Source of the DNA: Desulfuribacillus alkaliarsenatis
Lineage (GTDB): Bacteria; Bacillota; Bacilli; Desulfuribacillales; Desulfuribacillaceae
Direction: 5' to 3'
Assembly (NCBI RefSeq): GCF_001730225.1
Contig: NZ_MIJE01000002.1
Location: forward strand, 1 to 64,000
DNA length: 64,000 nucleotides
Shown here: in pieces, positions 7,755 to 16,204 of the stretch
Layout of the letters: each line of letters opens with the position of its first letter
Numbering within the stretch: position 1 is the stretch's first letter
The notes under the pieces: model-generated
What the model saw: only the letters and a program-made list of their open reading frames with translations
Database searches by the model: none
Told to the model about the DNA's origin: nothing
Position numbers and translations under genes: made by a program

Positions 7755-8819
7755 ATGTATAAAAAACATCGTGCAGGTATTTTGTTCGCAATAGCTTGTA
7801 TATTCTTATTAGCAAGCTGCTCATTGCTCGATGCACCAGAAATTCCCGGGCTTATTTCAACGCCTATTGCTATTGATTTCGAGCAGGTTAGTCCTGAGGA
7901 TAAAATCATTATTAAGTTTTCTCACGTGGTTGCAGAGAACACTCCTAAAGGTTTAGCTGCTCAGAAATTTAAACGTCTAGCAGAGGAGAGGACTAATGGG
8001 CGGGTAGAGGTTCAGGTGTTTGCAAATGCACAATTGTACGATGACGATGCTGCGGTTTCTGCCTTACAACAAAATCATGTACAATTGATTGCTCCAGCTA
8101 CTTCGAAAATGACTGCATTATTTCCTGAATGGCAGGTATTTGATTTGCCTTTTGCCTTTGCAGATGAAGAAAGCGTACGTATTGCTATGGAAGGCGAGCT
8201 CGGAGAGCTGATGTTTTCATTACTAGAGTCAGAGTATATGTATGGGCTGGCAATGTGGGATAATGGCTTTAAACAACTTACCAACCGCTCTAGAGTTATT
8301 AGACAACCAACCGACGTTTCTGGTCTGAGATTTCGTGTTATGGATAGCCGTATTCTCGAAAAACAATACGCACAATTAGGTGCAATACCGTATATTTCCC
8401 GTTTTTCTGATGTATACAGCTTGTTAGAGCAACAGTTAGTTGACGGTCAAGAAAACACTTTGTCTAACATTTATACTAAGCGCTTTTATGAAGTGCAAAA
8501 TTATATGACCATTAGCAATCATGGATACTTAGGTTATGCCGTTATAACTAATGCAGAGTTCTGGAGCTCATTACCTGACGACATTAGAGATGTATTAGAC
8601 CAAGCAATAGCAGAGACTACACTGTGGATTCGACAAAATGCTAGAACAATAAATGACGAACAATTAGAAAACTTAATTCGTACACAGCGCTTACGAGTCC
8701 ATTACCTAACTGAATCTGAATTAATTCAATGGCATAACGCCTTACAGCCTATTTACGATTTGCTTGAGCAGGAAATCGGCAAAGAATATATTGAAGCATT
8801 ACAAACATCAAGAAAATAA
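7755..8819 (+). CDS. dctB: DctP/DctB-type C4-dicarboxylate-binding lipoprotein (TRAP family)
   Basis: The precursor starts with a signal peptide ending in lipobox LLASC, so it is anchored on the outer membrane face. It shows the TRAP solute-receptor (DctP) pattern: IIIKFSHVVAENTPKGLAAQKFKRL at the mature N-terminus, LPFAFAD, LRFRVMDS with the ligand-binding Arg, a proline after LGAIPY, and QLVDGQENTLSN. No DctQ or DctM membrane subunit or DctA gene follows; a terminator does. In B. subtilis DctB serves as a co-sensor for DctS, which fits this position. ATG at 7755 is preferred over GTG 7746 because AGGA lies 10 nt upstream. Confidence 0.88.
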   Translation: MYKKHRAGILFAIACIFLLASCSLLDAPEIPGLISTPIAIDFEQVSPEDKIIIKFSHVVAENTPKGLAAQKFKRLAEERTNGRVEVQVFANAQLYDDDAAVSALQQNHVQLIAPATSKMTALFPEWQVFDLPFAFADEESVRIAMEGELGELMFSLLESEYMYGLAMWDNGFKQLTNRSRVIRQPTDVSGLRFRVMDSRILEKQYAQLGAIPYISRFSDVYSLLEQQLVDGQENTLSNIYTKRFYEVQNYMTISNHGYLGYAVITNAEFWSSLPDDIRDVLDQAIAETTLWIRQNARTINDEQLENLIRTQRLRVHYLTESELIQWHNALQPIYDLLEQEIGKEYIEALQTSRK

Positions 8820-8850
8820 CTATTATACAAAAAGTAGATATAATAAAATA

Positions 8851-8920
8851 AAAAAGTGCTCCCTTTATAGTTAGACAGTTAAAAATACGATAACTGTTAT
8901 CATAAAGGGATCACTTTTTT
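8851..8920. terminator. Strong bidirectional terminator between dctB and the cytochrome gene
   Basis: AAAAAGTGCTCCCTTTAT (8851-8868) pairs with ATAAAGGGATCACTTTTTT (8902-8920) with one mismatch. An inner stem ACAGTT/AACTGT lies in the loop. A-runs and T-runs flank both arms, so it can end the dctB transcript on the plus strand and the cytochrome transcript on the minus strand. Confidence 0.9.
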
Positions 8921-8936
8921 TATTATAAAGGATTAT

Positions 8937-9968
8937 TTATTGTAATTCATCACCAGTAAGTGCTCTATAAGATTCTTGTAGCAAAGATCTTGTATATGCA
9001 GGATTATGCACTCCCCAACTTCCTTCTGTTCGAATTAAGTACACATTGTATGCTGCTATAAACGCTTCCAATGATACTTGGTCTGGAGTTAATGTTTCAG
9101 TGCGTGCCTCATCAGCATAAAATATTAATTGCCCACCACCTGAGGAAATATATACAGATCCAGTTTCTTCAAAAATAGCTTCTTCTAGCTGAGACACCCA
9201 TTCTTGCACCTGATCTTGGAAACCATTTAAATTCCAGTCAGTAATACCAGAGTGGCATCCACCACACGTTTGTCCAGCATACTGTTCGTCCATTTGGAAA
9301 GTATGATCACGATATCCATCAGCAGTTTGTGGCATATGGCATGTTAAGCATGTGTTCTCAAGTTCACCATGGGCTGGCGTATGTCCATATTCCACGTCAG
9401 GATATTCAACTCCACCCATACCAGTCGTTAATGCAGCTGGACCATAGTGTGGATAGGAGAATCTTGTCGCTCCTCCTCCCTCATACTCTTCATAAATCGC
9501 TCTTGTATCACGGCGTCCATGGTGACATGTAATACACAGCGCACCAGTTCCTGCTTGAATTTCTTCATCAGCAAACGGTACACTCACTAGACCCGTATCC
9601 ATTAACTCTTGACCTGTACCTGAGTGGCAAGATTGACAATCGATTCCTACGAAATGCATGCCTTCTTCATCAAATTGCTCTGGATCAGTAAATTCACCCG
9701 TAGAAAACGCGTATCCGTCATGACAAGCTACCGCACACGCCTCTCTGGCAGCGACACTCGGAACAGCAAACATTTTACCAGATTGCTTCCACTCTTCACT
9801 AATTCGATTAGTCATTGCTAAGCCAGCTATTCCATCTGCAGGCTGTTGTGCATTATTATCCCCTGGAGCTGGTTCTTGTGGAGCTGGCTCGTCAGCAGGA
9901 GCACATGCTACCAATACAAATGAAAGAATAATTAACACTCCAATTAACTTATACATACTGTTTCTCAT
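8937..9968 (-). CDS. Five-heme c-type cytochrome lipoprotein
   Basis: The 343-residue precursor has a lipoprotein signal (lipobox LVAC, Cys22), a Pro/Ala/Glu-rich linker (about 25-45), then five heme-binding motifs: a rare CX3CH (Cys78-Cys82-His83) and four CX2CH at about 111-115 (CQSCH), 145-149 (CITCH), 207-211 (CLTCH) and 235-239 (CGGCH). Other histidines (H105, H150, H174, H196, H200, H222) could be distal ligands. The C-terminal ~100 residues carry no motif. It is probably an extracytoplasmic electron carrier or reductase subunit; I do not recognise its precise family. A good AAAGGTGATTAGAA site precedes the ATG. It stands alone and converges on dctB. Confidence 0.85.
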   Translation of the reverse strand: MRNSMYKLIGVLIILSFVLVACAPADEPAPQEPAPGDNNAQQPADGIAGLAMTNRISEEWKQSGKMFAVPSVAAREACAVACHDGYAFSTGEFTDPEQFDEEGMHFVGIDCQSCHSGTGQELMDTGLVSVPFADEEIQAGTGALCITCHHGRRDTRAIYEEYEGGGATRFSYPHYGPAALTTGMGGVEYPDVEYGHTPAHGELENTCLTCHMPQTADGYRDHTFQMDEQYAGQTCGGCHSGITDWNLNGFQDQVQEWVSQLEEAIFEETGSVYISSGGGQLIFYADEARTETLTPDQVSLEAFIAAYNVYLIRTEGSWGVHNPAYTRSLLQESYRALTGDELQ

Positions 9969-10121
9969 TTCTAATCACCTTTCTTCTTTTGTGTATTTTT
10001 TATAATAGAAATAACTAATATATAGAGTTTCCAATTTATCATTAAATTACTTATAAAAAGGCAATTTTTTTACATCATCATTGAAAGTGAATAAAAATCA
10101 GCATAACAAAGTCCAAATAAC

Positions 10122-10138
10122 GTTGCCTAGTAGGCAAC
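10122..10138. repeat. 17-bp perfect palindrome GTTGCCTAGTAGGCAAC
   Basis: Eight-base arms flank a single central base. It directly abuts the T-run of the rpsI terminator and lies about 150 nt upstream of the cytochrome start. It could be an operator for the cytochrome gene or a second hairpin behind the terminator; it has no T-run of its own on the minus strand. Confidence 0.6.
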
Positions 10139-10163
10139 AAAAAAACCCCCAACCACTGAGGGT
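10139..10163 (-). terminator. Intrinsic terminator of rplM-rpsI
   Basis: On the minus strand ACCCTCA and TGGGGGT form a 7-bp stem (one G-T pair, loop GTGGT) followed by seven T residues. It lies 45 nt after the rpsI stop codon. Confidence 0.85.
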
Positions 10164-10207
10164 TGAGAGTCTTGCACTTGATAGTATGCAGTAAATACCT
10201 TTCGATA

Positions 10208-10600
10208 TTAACGCTTTGAGAATTGTGGTGCACGACGAGCTTTTTTAAGACCGTATTTCTTACGCTCAGTCATACGAGGGTCACGCGTTAAGAATCCTGC
10301 ACGCTTTAATGGCGAACGGAATTCTGTATCTGCTTGTAAAAGAGCTCTTGCAATACCATGACGGATTGCACCCGCTTGACCTGAGAATCCACCACCATGA
10401 ACGTTTACTAACACGTTATAGCTTCCTAAAGTCTCAGTAAGGACTAACGGTTGTTTTACAATCAGTTTTAAAGTTTCTAAGTCGAAGTACTCGTTGATAT
10501 CACGCTTGTTAATGATAATTTGTCCATCACCAGGCACTAAGCGTACACGAGCAACAGAGTTTTTACGTCTTCCAGTTCCATAATATTGTACTGTAGCCAA
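10208..10600 (-). CDS. rpsI: 30S ribosomal protein S9
   Basis: The 130-residue protein starts [16 protein letters not shown] and ends with the basic tail [12 protein letters not shown], whose terminal Lys-Arg reaches the P-site tRNA in the ribosome. [22 protein letters not shown] is the conserved core. It follows rplM by 15 nt in the usual L13-S9 operon and is followed by an intrinsic terminator. Length and ends are normal for the family. The gene marks the edge of the conserved ribosomal region; the next gene in this direction is the accessory cytochrome. Confidence 0.98.
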   Translation of the reverse strand: MATVQYYGTGRRKNSVARVRLVPGDGQIIINKRDINEYFDLETLKLIVKQPLVLTETLGSYNVLVNVHGGGFSGQAGAIRHGIARALLQADTEFRSPLKRAGFLTRDPRMTERKKYGLKKARRAPQFSKR

Positions 10601-10615
10601 GAGAGCTAGCCTCCT

Positions 10616-11053
10616 TTACGATTTAAGTTCCCAATTTTTTGGTTGTTGTGCTTGATGCTCATGCTCTGGTCCAGCATAAACACGTAATTTCTTGATTTGT
10701 GCATCGCCAAGCTTTGTGTGTGGCACCATGCCTTTAATTGCTTTGAATACCATTTCCTCTGGCTTGTTCTTAATCATGTCAGATGCTTTTGTAACTTTTA
10801 AGCCACCTGTGTAACCTGAGTGACGGTAGTATTTTTTCTGCTCTAATTTCTTACCTGTTAATACCACTTTACTGCAGTTGATAACTATTACGAAGTCTCC
10901 AGTATCTACATGAGGGGTAAATTCAGGCTTATGTTTTCCTCTTAATAAAGTAGCAGCTTCAGTTGCAAGACGACCTAGTGTCTTACCTTCCGCATCAATT
11001 ACATACCAATCGCGTTGAACTTCGTTGGTCTTTGCCATATAGGTAGTACGCAT
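10616..11053 (-). CDS. rplM: 50S ribosomal protein L13
   Basis: This 145-residue protein has typical L13 blocks: [55 protein letters not shown], and the C-terminal [15 protein letters not shown]13 binds 23S rRNA early in large-subunit assembly. The N-terminus MRTTYMAK matches the Bacillus form (MRTTxMA), so the first ATG at 11053 is kept even though AGGAGG stands 12 nt upstream. It heads the rplM-rpsI operon behind a consensus promoter and a ~137-nt leader. Confidence 0.98.
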   Translation of the reverse strand: MRTTYMAKTNEVQRDWYVIDAEGKTLGRLATEAATLLRGKHKPEFTPHVDTGDFVIVINCSKVVLTGKKLEQKKYYRHSGYTGGLKVTKASDMIKNKPEEMVFKAIKGMVPHTKLGDAQIKKLRVYAGPEHEHQAQQPKNWELKS

Positions 11054-11191
11054 CGGAAAGATTCCCTCCTAACGAAAATGTTTATCTAATCCAGATTGTA
11101 TCTGGTGTTTGGTGTTTTTTTCATAAGACATATTGCAACATTGTGACGTGGCATTGTCCAAAAATCCGGGGCTCTGGAATTTAGAATACCG
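11054..11191 (-). promoter_or_regulatory. rplM 5' leader (possible L13 leader element)
   Basis: About 137 nt separate the predicted transcription start from the rplM ATG. The stretch contains several pairable segments, for example CCAGAGCCCCGGATTTTTGG near 11157-11175 and ACCAGATACAATCTGG near 11091-11106. Firmicute rplM genes often carry an L13-binding leader used for autogenous control; this is a candidate by position and length, not by verified structure. Confidence 0.4.
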
Positions 11192-11197
11192 TTGAAT

Positions 11198-11226
11198 ATT
11201 ATACATCTGTAGTAACTGTGTGTCAA
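11198..11226 (-). promoter_or_regulatory. rplM promoter (TTGACA-N17-TATAAT)
   Basis: On the minus strand TTGACA (complement 11221-11226), 17 bases and TATAAT (complement 11198-11203): a perfect vegetative sigma-A promoter, placed between truA and rplM. It separates rplM-rpsI from the ecf-truA genes upstream. Confidence 0.88.
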
Positions 11227-11234
11227 GTCTTTGC

Positions 11235-11258
11235 AACGCTTCCTAGCGTTTTTTTTTT
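11235..11258 (+). terminator. Terminator-like hairpin facing against the operon
   Basis: AACGCT (11235-11240), loop TCCT, AGCGTT (11245-11250), followed by a run of ten T residues on the plus strand. Genes on both sides are on the minus strand, so it would stop antisense transcription, not the operon. It lies just upstream of the rplM -35 box. Confidence 0.6.
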
Positions 11259-11281
11259 GATAATTTTACAATGTTCTACAG

Positions 11282-12016
11282 TTAGTATTTCACATTCCAT
11301 AGAGTTAGCCCGTGTGCTGGCGCCGTGATGGGGCATCTTGTGCGATCCTTGGCTGATAGCATATCCTTTAGATCATCAGGTGCTAAGCGTCCCTTGCCAA
11401 CTTCTATTAGCGCTCCTGCTATTATACGCACCATATTGTACAGAAAGCCGTTACCTGTTACAAAGATTTTAATAAGACCCTTAGTGCTTCGAATATCTAT
11501 TGTGTAAATTGTGCGTACTTTATCTTCAACGTCTGACTTATGGGAGCAAAAAGATGTGAAATCATGGGTGCCTACTAAATACTCTGCTGCCTCACGCATG
11601 CGTCTAGTGTTTAATTTTTTTTCGACATGGTTACTAAAGCGTTTATTAAAAATATTTGCTGTTTGGTGGTTATCAATCATATAACAGTAGGTCTTTTCTT
11701 TGACGTTATAGCGGGCGTGAAAATCGCTTGCTACAGTCTCAACCAGATGTGCTACGATATCATTAGGTAGTTTTGAATTGATAACCTTCACCATTTTTTC
11801 GAGGGGGACTGTGGTTTGTACGTCAAAGTGCGCCACCTGATGAATCGCATGGACTCCACGGTCTGTCCTTCCAGATGCCGTTGTGCGAACTTCTGTGTTG
11901 AATACTGCCGTCAATGCTTTATCTAATTCTGCTTGTACTGTACGTCCGTTTGGTTGTATTTGATATCCATAGAAATCAGTTCCTTCATAGCTGAAAATGA
12001 GCCTAATGCGTTGCAC
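11282..12016 (-). CDS. truA: tRNA pseudouridine(38-40) synthase TruA
   Basis: The protein (244 residues from the chosen start) has the TruA order: RLIFSYEGTDFYGYQIQPN, the catalytic block TTASGRTDRGVHAIHQVAHF with the essential Asp in GRTDRG, and C-terminal NGFLYNMVRIIAGALIEVG. It isomerises U38-U40 in the tRNA anticodon arm. The GTG at 12016 is chosen because AAGGGGG lies 6 nt before it and the family starts just before the first strand; an in-frame start at 12058 would overlap ecfT. It follows ecfT by 26 nt, the usual ecfA1-ecfA2-ecfT-truA order. Confidence 0.95.
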   Translation of the reverse strand: MQRIRLIFSYEGTDFYGYQIQPNGRTVQAELDKALTAVFNTEVRTTASGRTDRGVHAIHQVAHFDVQTTVPLEKMVKVINSKLPNDIVAHLVETVASDFHARYNVKEKTYCYMIDNHQTANIFNKRFSNHVEKKLNTRRMREAAEYLVGTHDFTSFCSHKSDVEDKVRTIYTIDIRSTKGLIKIFVTGNGFLYNMVRIIAGALIEVGKGRLAPDDLKDMLSAKDRTRCPITAPAHGLTLWNVKY

Positions 12017-12042
12017 TTTTATCCCCCTTCTAATCTGATAGT

Positions 12043-12837
12043 CTAAAACCTGCCCCATAAGACAATAGTTATTACGATAAATAGAATAATTGCTACAATG
12101 GTGTCCCGCCAGCTGTATTTAAGTTTCTTAAATTTTGTTCTGCCGATACTTCCTCGATAACACCTTGCTTCCATTGCTGTTGCCAGTTCGTCTGCCCGCT
12201 TAAAGCTCATGATTAAGAGCGGCACAACCAAGGGAATTATATGCTTCATTTTCTCTGACAGCTTGCCCCTAACTATTGATCCACCCCTGGCCATTTGCGC
12301 TTTAATAAGCTTGTCTGTTTCACGGACAATAGTCGGTATAAAGCGAATAGAAATTGTCAGCATTAAGGCAATCTCGTGAACTGGGATTAGTTTTTTAAAG
12401 GGACTAAGGATTGTTTCAATGCCTTCTGTCATGGAAATCGGCGGAGTCGTGATTGTAAGAATCGTAGAAAAATATATTAGTGTAAATAACCGAAAGCTTA
12501 TTAATGCACCCTGATAAAGGCCTTCTGTATAAATGCTTAGAAAACCAATATTCCATAATAATTGTCCGTCTTTATTGATAAATATATGTAATAGGAAGGT
12601 CAAGTAAACAAACCATAGAATCGGTCGCATTCCCCTATATAAATGGCTCGCTTTAATGTTTGCTAGCCCATAAATAGTTACTACTAAAGCTGCCAAAATA
12701 AATAATTGATATAACTCACGAATACTAAACACAACAAAAACGAGAGCGAACATCCCTAGCAGCTTTGTTCGAGGGTCTAATCTATGAATAAAGGAGTCCA
12801 CAGCTATATATTGCCCAATTAGTACTTGGTTTAACAT
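12043..12837 (-). CDS. ecfT: ECF transporter transmembrane component EcfT
   Basis: This 264-residue membrane protein has several hydrophobic segments (about 28-62, 68-90, 110-130 and 240-262) and the cytoplasmic coupling region with the signature Ala-Arg-Gly motif (AQMARGGSIVRG, about 180-191) and a second related motif (MEARCYRGS). EcfT couples the two EcfA ATPases to exchangeable substrate-binding S subunits that import vitamins and metals. No S subunit is encoded here, as expected for a shared group II module. It overlaps the ecfA2 stop codon by 7 nt. Confidence 0.94.
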   Translation of the reverse strand: MLNQVLIGQYIAVDSFIHRLDPRTKLLGMFALVFVVFSIRELYQLFILAALVVTIYGLANIKASHLYRGMRPILWFVYLTFLLHIFINKDGQLLWNIGFLSIYTEGLYQGALISFRLFTLIYFSTILTITTPPISMTEGIETILSPFKKLIPVHEIALMLTISIRFIPTIVRETDKLIKAQMARGGSIVRGKLSEKMKHIIPLVVPLLIMSFKRADELATAMEARCYRGSIGRTKFKKLKYSWRDTIVAIILFIVITIVLWGRF

Positions 12838-13766
12838 ATGATCCCCCTTAAATATGCTGCAAAGCTATCCTCTGTTTTCAGTTCTTCTTCTAGCTCGATA
12901 AGAGACTTTTGAATAATCCCTTTGGCTTGAAGGGACAGTGCTAGCTTTACCAATGATGGCGGTTCGACTTCAATTGAGCGTTCCTGCCATCTATCGAGTA
13001 GTTGGCTACTAGTGCCTGCAAAATTGACTTTTTTGTCTGCAAATACAAGATAGTAGTCAGTATACTTCCAAAGCTCGTCAATATGATGAGATACACAGAG
13101 CGTTGTCCATCGGAGCTCTTTATGAAGATTATATATCATGTTCGTTAGTCGCACCTTACTGACAGAATCAAGGCCTGCCATCGGCTCGTCAAGAATCATC
13201 ATTTTCGGTTCCATTGCTAGTATTCCCGCTAGAGCTACCCTACGCATCTGGCCACCACTCAATTGAAAAGGAGCACGTTTAGCAAATTCTGAGTATTCTA
13301 ATCCCGTTAGCTCCATTGCACTAGCAACTAGTTTGTGTACTTTATCATCTGTGTACTTTAAATTTTTCGGTCCGTAAGCAATGTCTGCCTCGACGGTTTC
13401 CTCAAATAATTGGTGCTCTGGATATTGGAATAGGTAACCTATAGAGTTCCAGAGGGCTTCAAGCCTGTTTCGTTCATTTCTTGGTTGTTTGGTTGCTGAG
13501 AATACGTACAACTTATTATCTGAGTGATTAGTAGAATTATCTGCAGGATTCTCGTGATTTTCACCTTGATATATGATTTCACCTGTTGATGGTTTTATCA
13601 GCCCTTTTATTAGCTGTAATGCCGTCGTTTTGCCAGAGCCTGTTCTGCCTAAGACCGAAACAAAGCTACGACTTGGAATCGTAAAGCTGATATCGTCTAT
13701 GGCTAGTTCCTCAAACGGTGTACCCTGTTGGTATATATAGCTTAAGTTTTTACATTGTATCTGCAT
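12831..13766 (-). CDS. ecfA2: ECF transporter ATPase EcfA2
   Basis: The ABC ATPase (311 residues from the ATG at 13766) shows Walker A GRTGSGKT, Q-loop FQYPEHQLFEETVEADI, signature LSGGQMRRVALAGIL, Walker B MMILDEPMAGLD and H-loop SHHIDELW. FQ(Y/F)PEHQLFE is the EcfA2 hallmark. A 20-25-residue hydrophilic insertion (NHENPADNSTNHSDNK region, about 80-110) lies before the Q-loop and is longer than I expect for the family. The ATG at 13766 is chosen because GGTGA lies 7 nt upstream; it overlaps the ecfA1 3' end by 25 nt. Confidence 0.93.
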   Translation of the reverse strand: MQIQCKNLSYIYQQGTPFEELAIDDISFTIPSRSFVSVLGRTGSGKTTALQLIKGLIKPSTGEIIYQGENHENPADNSTNHSDNKLYVFSATKQPRNERNRLEALWNSIGYLFQYPEHQLFEETVEADIAYGPKNLKYTDDKVHKLVASAMELTGLEYSEFAKRAPFQLSGGQMRRVALAGILAMEPKMMILDEPMAGLDSVSKVRLTNMIYNLHKELRWTTLCVSHHIDELWKYTDYYLVFADKKVNFAGTSSQLLDRWQERSIEVEPPSLVKLALSLQAKGIIQKSLIELEEELKTEDSFAAYLRGIIC

Positions 13767-14599
13767 AATTGATTCACCAATTCTTCCATACACATAGGGA
13801 TATGTTCAGTTTCTATTATTTCTGATTGAAGAGTCGCAAACTTTTGATAAAAACGCATGCTAAAAGGCAGTTGTAGGCCTAAGCTTGGCAGGCCATTGTC
13901 GTAGGTAAATATGGTCTTTGGCACGCCTTTCATGACGATTTGACCTTCTGCAAGGACGTACACTTCATCTGCTAAGATAGCTTCTTCAATATCATGGGTA
14001 ATCTGAATAATCGTTTTCGTAGAATCCTCTAATATTGTCTTAAGGGCTGTTAAGACCTCTTGACGACCATCTGGGTCAAGCATAGACGTAGCTTCGTCAA
14101 GGACTATTACGTCAGGCTCCATAGCAAGTACTCCAGCTATGGCCACGCGTTGCTTTTGACCTCCTGATAGTTGGTGCGGCTCTTTATACCGTATTGCTCC
14201 GAGCTGTAGTTTATTAACTACTCTTTCTAGCCTTATGGCTATATCTTCTGATTCTAGACCGAGATTTTCCAGACCAAAGACGATATCATCCTCCACGGTA
14301 GCCCCGACAATTTGATTTTCTGAATTTTGAAATACCATACCGACGGTATTTCTTATTTTCCATATCTGCTCCTGATCTTGTGTATCCATGCCTTTAACTT
14401 TAACCGTACCTTCTACCGGTACCAGTATTGCATTAAAATGCCTTGCTAATGTAGATTTGCCTGAGCCATTAGCACCAAGTACTGCTATATGTTTACCTTG
14501 GGGAATTAAAATTGATATAGTTTGTAGTGCTCGTATATGTCCATAGGAATAAGTTATATTATGCCCTTGGATAATCCCATAGCTTCTTTGATCTGTCAT
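13742..14599 (-). CDS. ecfA1: ECF transporter ATPase EcfA1
   Basis: The 285-residue ABC ATPase has Walker A GANGSGKST, Q-loop VFQNSENQIVGATVEDDIVFG (EcfA1 hallmark), signature LSGGQKQRVAIAGVL, Walker B VIVLDEATSMLD and H-loop ITHDIEEA. It pairs with EcfA2 to power vitamin or metal uptake through EcfT. It follows the rplQ terminator, so it needs its own promoter; a TATAAT (complement near 14630) is visible without a convincing -35. GAGAGAGATGAGAAT precedes the ATG. Confidence 0.95.
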   Translation of the reverse strand: MTDQRSYGIIQGHNITYSYGHIRALQTISILIPQGKHIAVLGANGSGKSTLARHFNAILVPVEGTVKVKGMDTQDQEQIWKIRNTVGMVFQNSENQIVGATVEDDIVFGLENLGLESEDIAIRLERVVNKLQLGAIRYKEPHQLSGGQKQRVAIAGVLAMEPDVIVLDEATSMLDPDGRQEVLTALKTILEDSTKTIIQITHDIEEAILADEVYVLAEGQIVMKGVPKTIFTYDNGLPSLGLQLPFSMRFYQKFATLQSEIIETEHIPMCMEELVNQLCRYNVKT

Positions 14600-14714
14600 A
14601 TTCTCATCTCTCTCAGCGCAACTTTATTATTATAAACTGTTAATTACATAATAGTGCTATATGTATGTTACTACATGATGATAGCTCATTCAACATTGAA
14701 AAGCGGTTGGTATA

Positions 14715-14762
14715 TAAAAAAAGGCTGTTCAGAATCTAATACTGATTCTAAACGCCTTTTTT
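14715..14762. terminator. Terminator of the alpha operon (after rplQ)
   Basis: The arms AAAAAAAGGC-GTT-AGAATC and GATTCT-AAC-GCC-TTTTTT pair with two single-base mismatches around the loop TAATACT. It ends in a T-run on the minus strand, 25 nt after the rplQ stop, and separates the ribosomal operon from ecfA1. Confidence 0.88.
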
Positions 14763-14786
14763 ATCTTTGCACTATATCTTGCTTTA

Positions 14787-15161
14787 TTATTCTTGTTCTT
14801 CTACAAGCTCTAAAAAAGCCATAGGAGCCGCATCACCGCGACGAGGTCCTATTTTAAGTATGCGAGTATATCCGCCTTGTCGATTCTCAAAGCGCGGAGC
14901 TATATCAGAGAAAAGCTTCTGAATTGCGTCTTGACCTGACTCTGCATCCGCTTCTCTAGGACGCACGAATTGAGCTACTTGACGTCTAGCATGAAGGTCT
15001 CCACGCTTTGCTAATGTGATCATCTTCTCAGCAATGGAGCGAACTTCCTTTGCCTTAGCTTCTGTCGTTTCAATTCGTTCATGTATAATTAAGTTAGTAA
15101 CAAGGTCTCTAAATAATGCTTTACGCTGGGAACTTGTTCTACCTAATTTAGCATAAGCCAT
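14787..15161 (-). CDS. rplQ: 50S ribosomal protein L17
   Basis: The 124-residue protein starts [20 protein letters not shown] and has the conserved [18 protein letters not shown]-type block and the end [24 protein letters not shown]17 sits near the peptide exit tunnel. The ATG at 15161 is chosen because it opens the conserved N-terminus and AGGAGGGG stands 7 nt upstream; the in-frame codon at 15185 overlaps that ribosome site. It is the last gene of the alpha operon, 35 nt after rpoA, and is followed by an intrinsic terminator. Confidence 0.97.
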   Translation of the reverse strand: MAYAKLGRTSSQRKALFRDLVTNLIIHERIETTEAKAKEVRSIAEKMITLAKRGDLHARRQVAQFVRPREADAESGQDAIQKLFSDIAPRFENRQGGYTRILKIGPRRGDAAPMAFLELVEEQE

Positions 15162-15196
15162 TCCTTTCCCCTCCTTTGTACGCAAGTTGCTCGGGG

Positions 15197-16141
15197 TTAT
15201 TCTTCTCTACGAAGCCCTAACGTTAATTCCTGTAGTTTTTCTTGTACTTCTTCAAGAGACTTACGACCTAAGTTGCGTACTTTCATCATATCTTCTTCAG
15301 TTTTATTGATTAATTCCTGTACCGTATTAATGCCGGCGCGCTTAAGACAATTATAGGAACGCACGGATAGGTCTAGCTCTTCAATTGTCATCTCTAGAAC
15401 CTTCTCTTTTTTGTCTTCTTCTTTCTCGACCATGATTTCAGCGTCCTTCGCTTCATCAGTTAGCCCAACAAATAGAGATACGTGTTCGTTAAGAATCTTG
15501 GCACCGATACTAACTGCTTCATCAGGGCGAATGCTACCATCAGTCCAAACTTCAAGAATCAGCTTGTCATAGTTCGTCATCTGTCCAACCCTGGTGTTAT
15601 CTACAGTGTAGTTCACACGTTGGATTGGTGAGTATAACGAGTCAACTGGAATTACACCAATTGATTGATCATCGTTCTTGTTTAGTTCTGCTGGTACATA
15701 CCCTCTGCCGCGGTTAGCGGTAATTTCCATAAAGAAACTATGTCCTTCAGATAGAGTTGCAATGTGTAAATCTGGATTTAAGATTTCTACATCACTATCA
15801 ACACGGATATCGCTTGCCTTAATTTCTTTACCTTCCGTTACGTCTATTACTAGAGTTTTTTCTTCATCTGAGTGAATTTTAATTGCTAGCTTTTTTAGGT
15901 TTAGGATAATCTCAGTTGTGTCTTCCAAAACACCTGGAATCGTAGAAAACTCATGTAATACATTGTTGATTTTGATAGCTGTTACAGCTGCACCAGGCAA
16001 TGATGACAATAGTATTCTACGAAGTGAGTTCCCTAGGGTTGTGCCATAACCGCGTTCTAATGGTTCGACGACGAATGCGCCGTACTTACCATCTTCACTA
16101 CTTTCTTTAATCTCTATCTTTGGCTTTTCAATTTCTATCAT
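15197..16141 (-). CDS. rpoA: DNA-directed RNA polymerase alpha subunit
   Basis: The 314-residue protein has the N-terminal dimerisation domain ([26 protein letters not shown], about 26-51; [22 protein letters not shown]) and the C-terminal DNA-binding domain (about 245-310: [33 protein letters not shown]) joined by an acidic linker rich in E, D and K. The C-terminal domain contacts UP elements and activators. Length matches B. subtilis. It lies between rpsD and rplQ, the order usual in Clostridia, whereas Bacillus has lost rpsD from this place. Confidence 0.98.
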   Translation of the reverse strand: MIEIEKPKIEIKESSEDGKYGAFVVEPLERGYGTTLGNSLRRILLSSLPGAAVTAIKINNVLHEFSTIPGVLEDTTEIILNLKKLAIKIHSDEEKTLVIDVTEGKEIKASDIRVDSDVEILNPDLHIATLSEGHSFFMEITANRGRGYVPAELNKNDDQSIGVIPVDSLYSPIQRVNYTVDNTRVGQMTNYDKLILEVWTDGSIRPDEAVSIGAKILNEHVSLFVGLTDEAKDAEIMVEKEEDKKEKVLEMTIEELDLSVRSYNCLKRAGINTVQELINKTEEDMMKVRNLGRKSLEEVQEKLQELTLGLRREE

Positions 16142-16204
16142 TCACTCAAACCCTCCCTAATCTTTAACAATTTCGGGCGTCCAGTTAATCGAGGGCTGTT
16201 ACAA

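Noticed and set aside
11282-12058. Long TruA form starting at 12058
   Set aside because: It would overlap ecfT and bypass the AAGGGGG site before the GTG at 12016.
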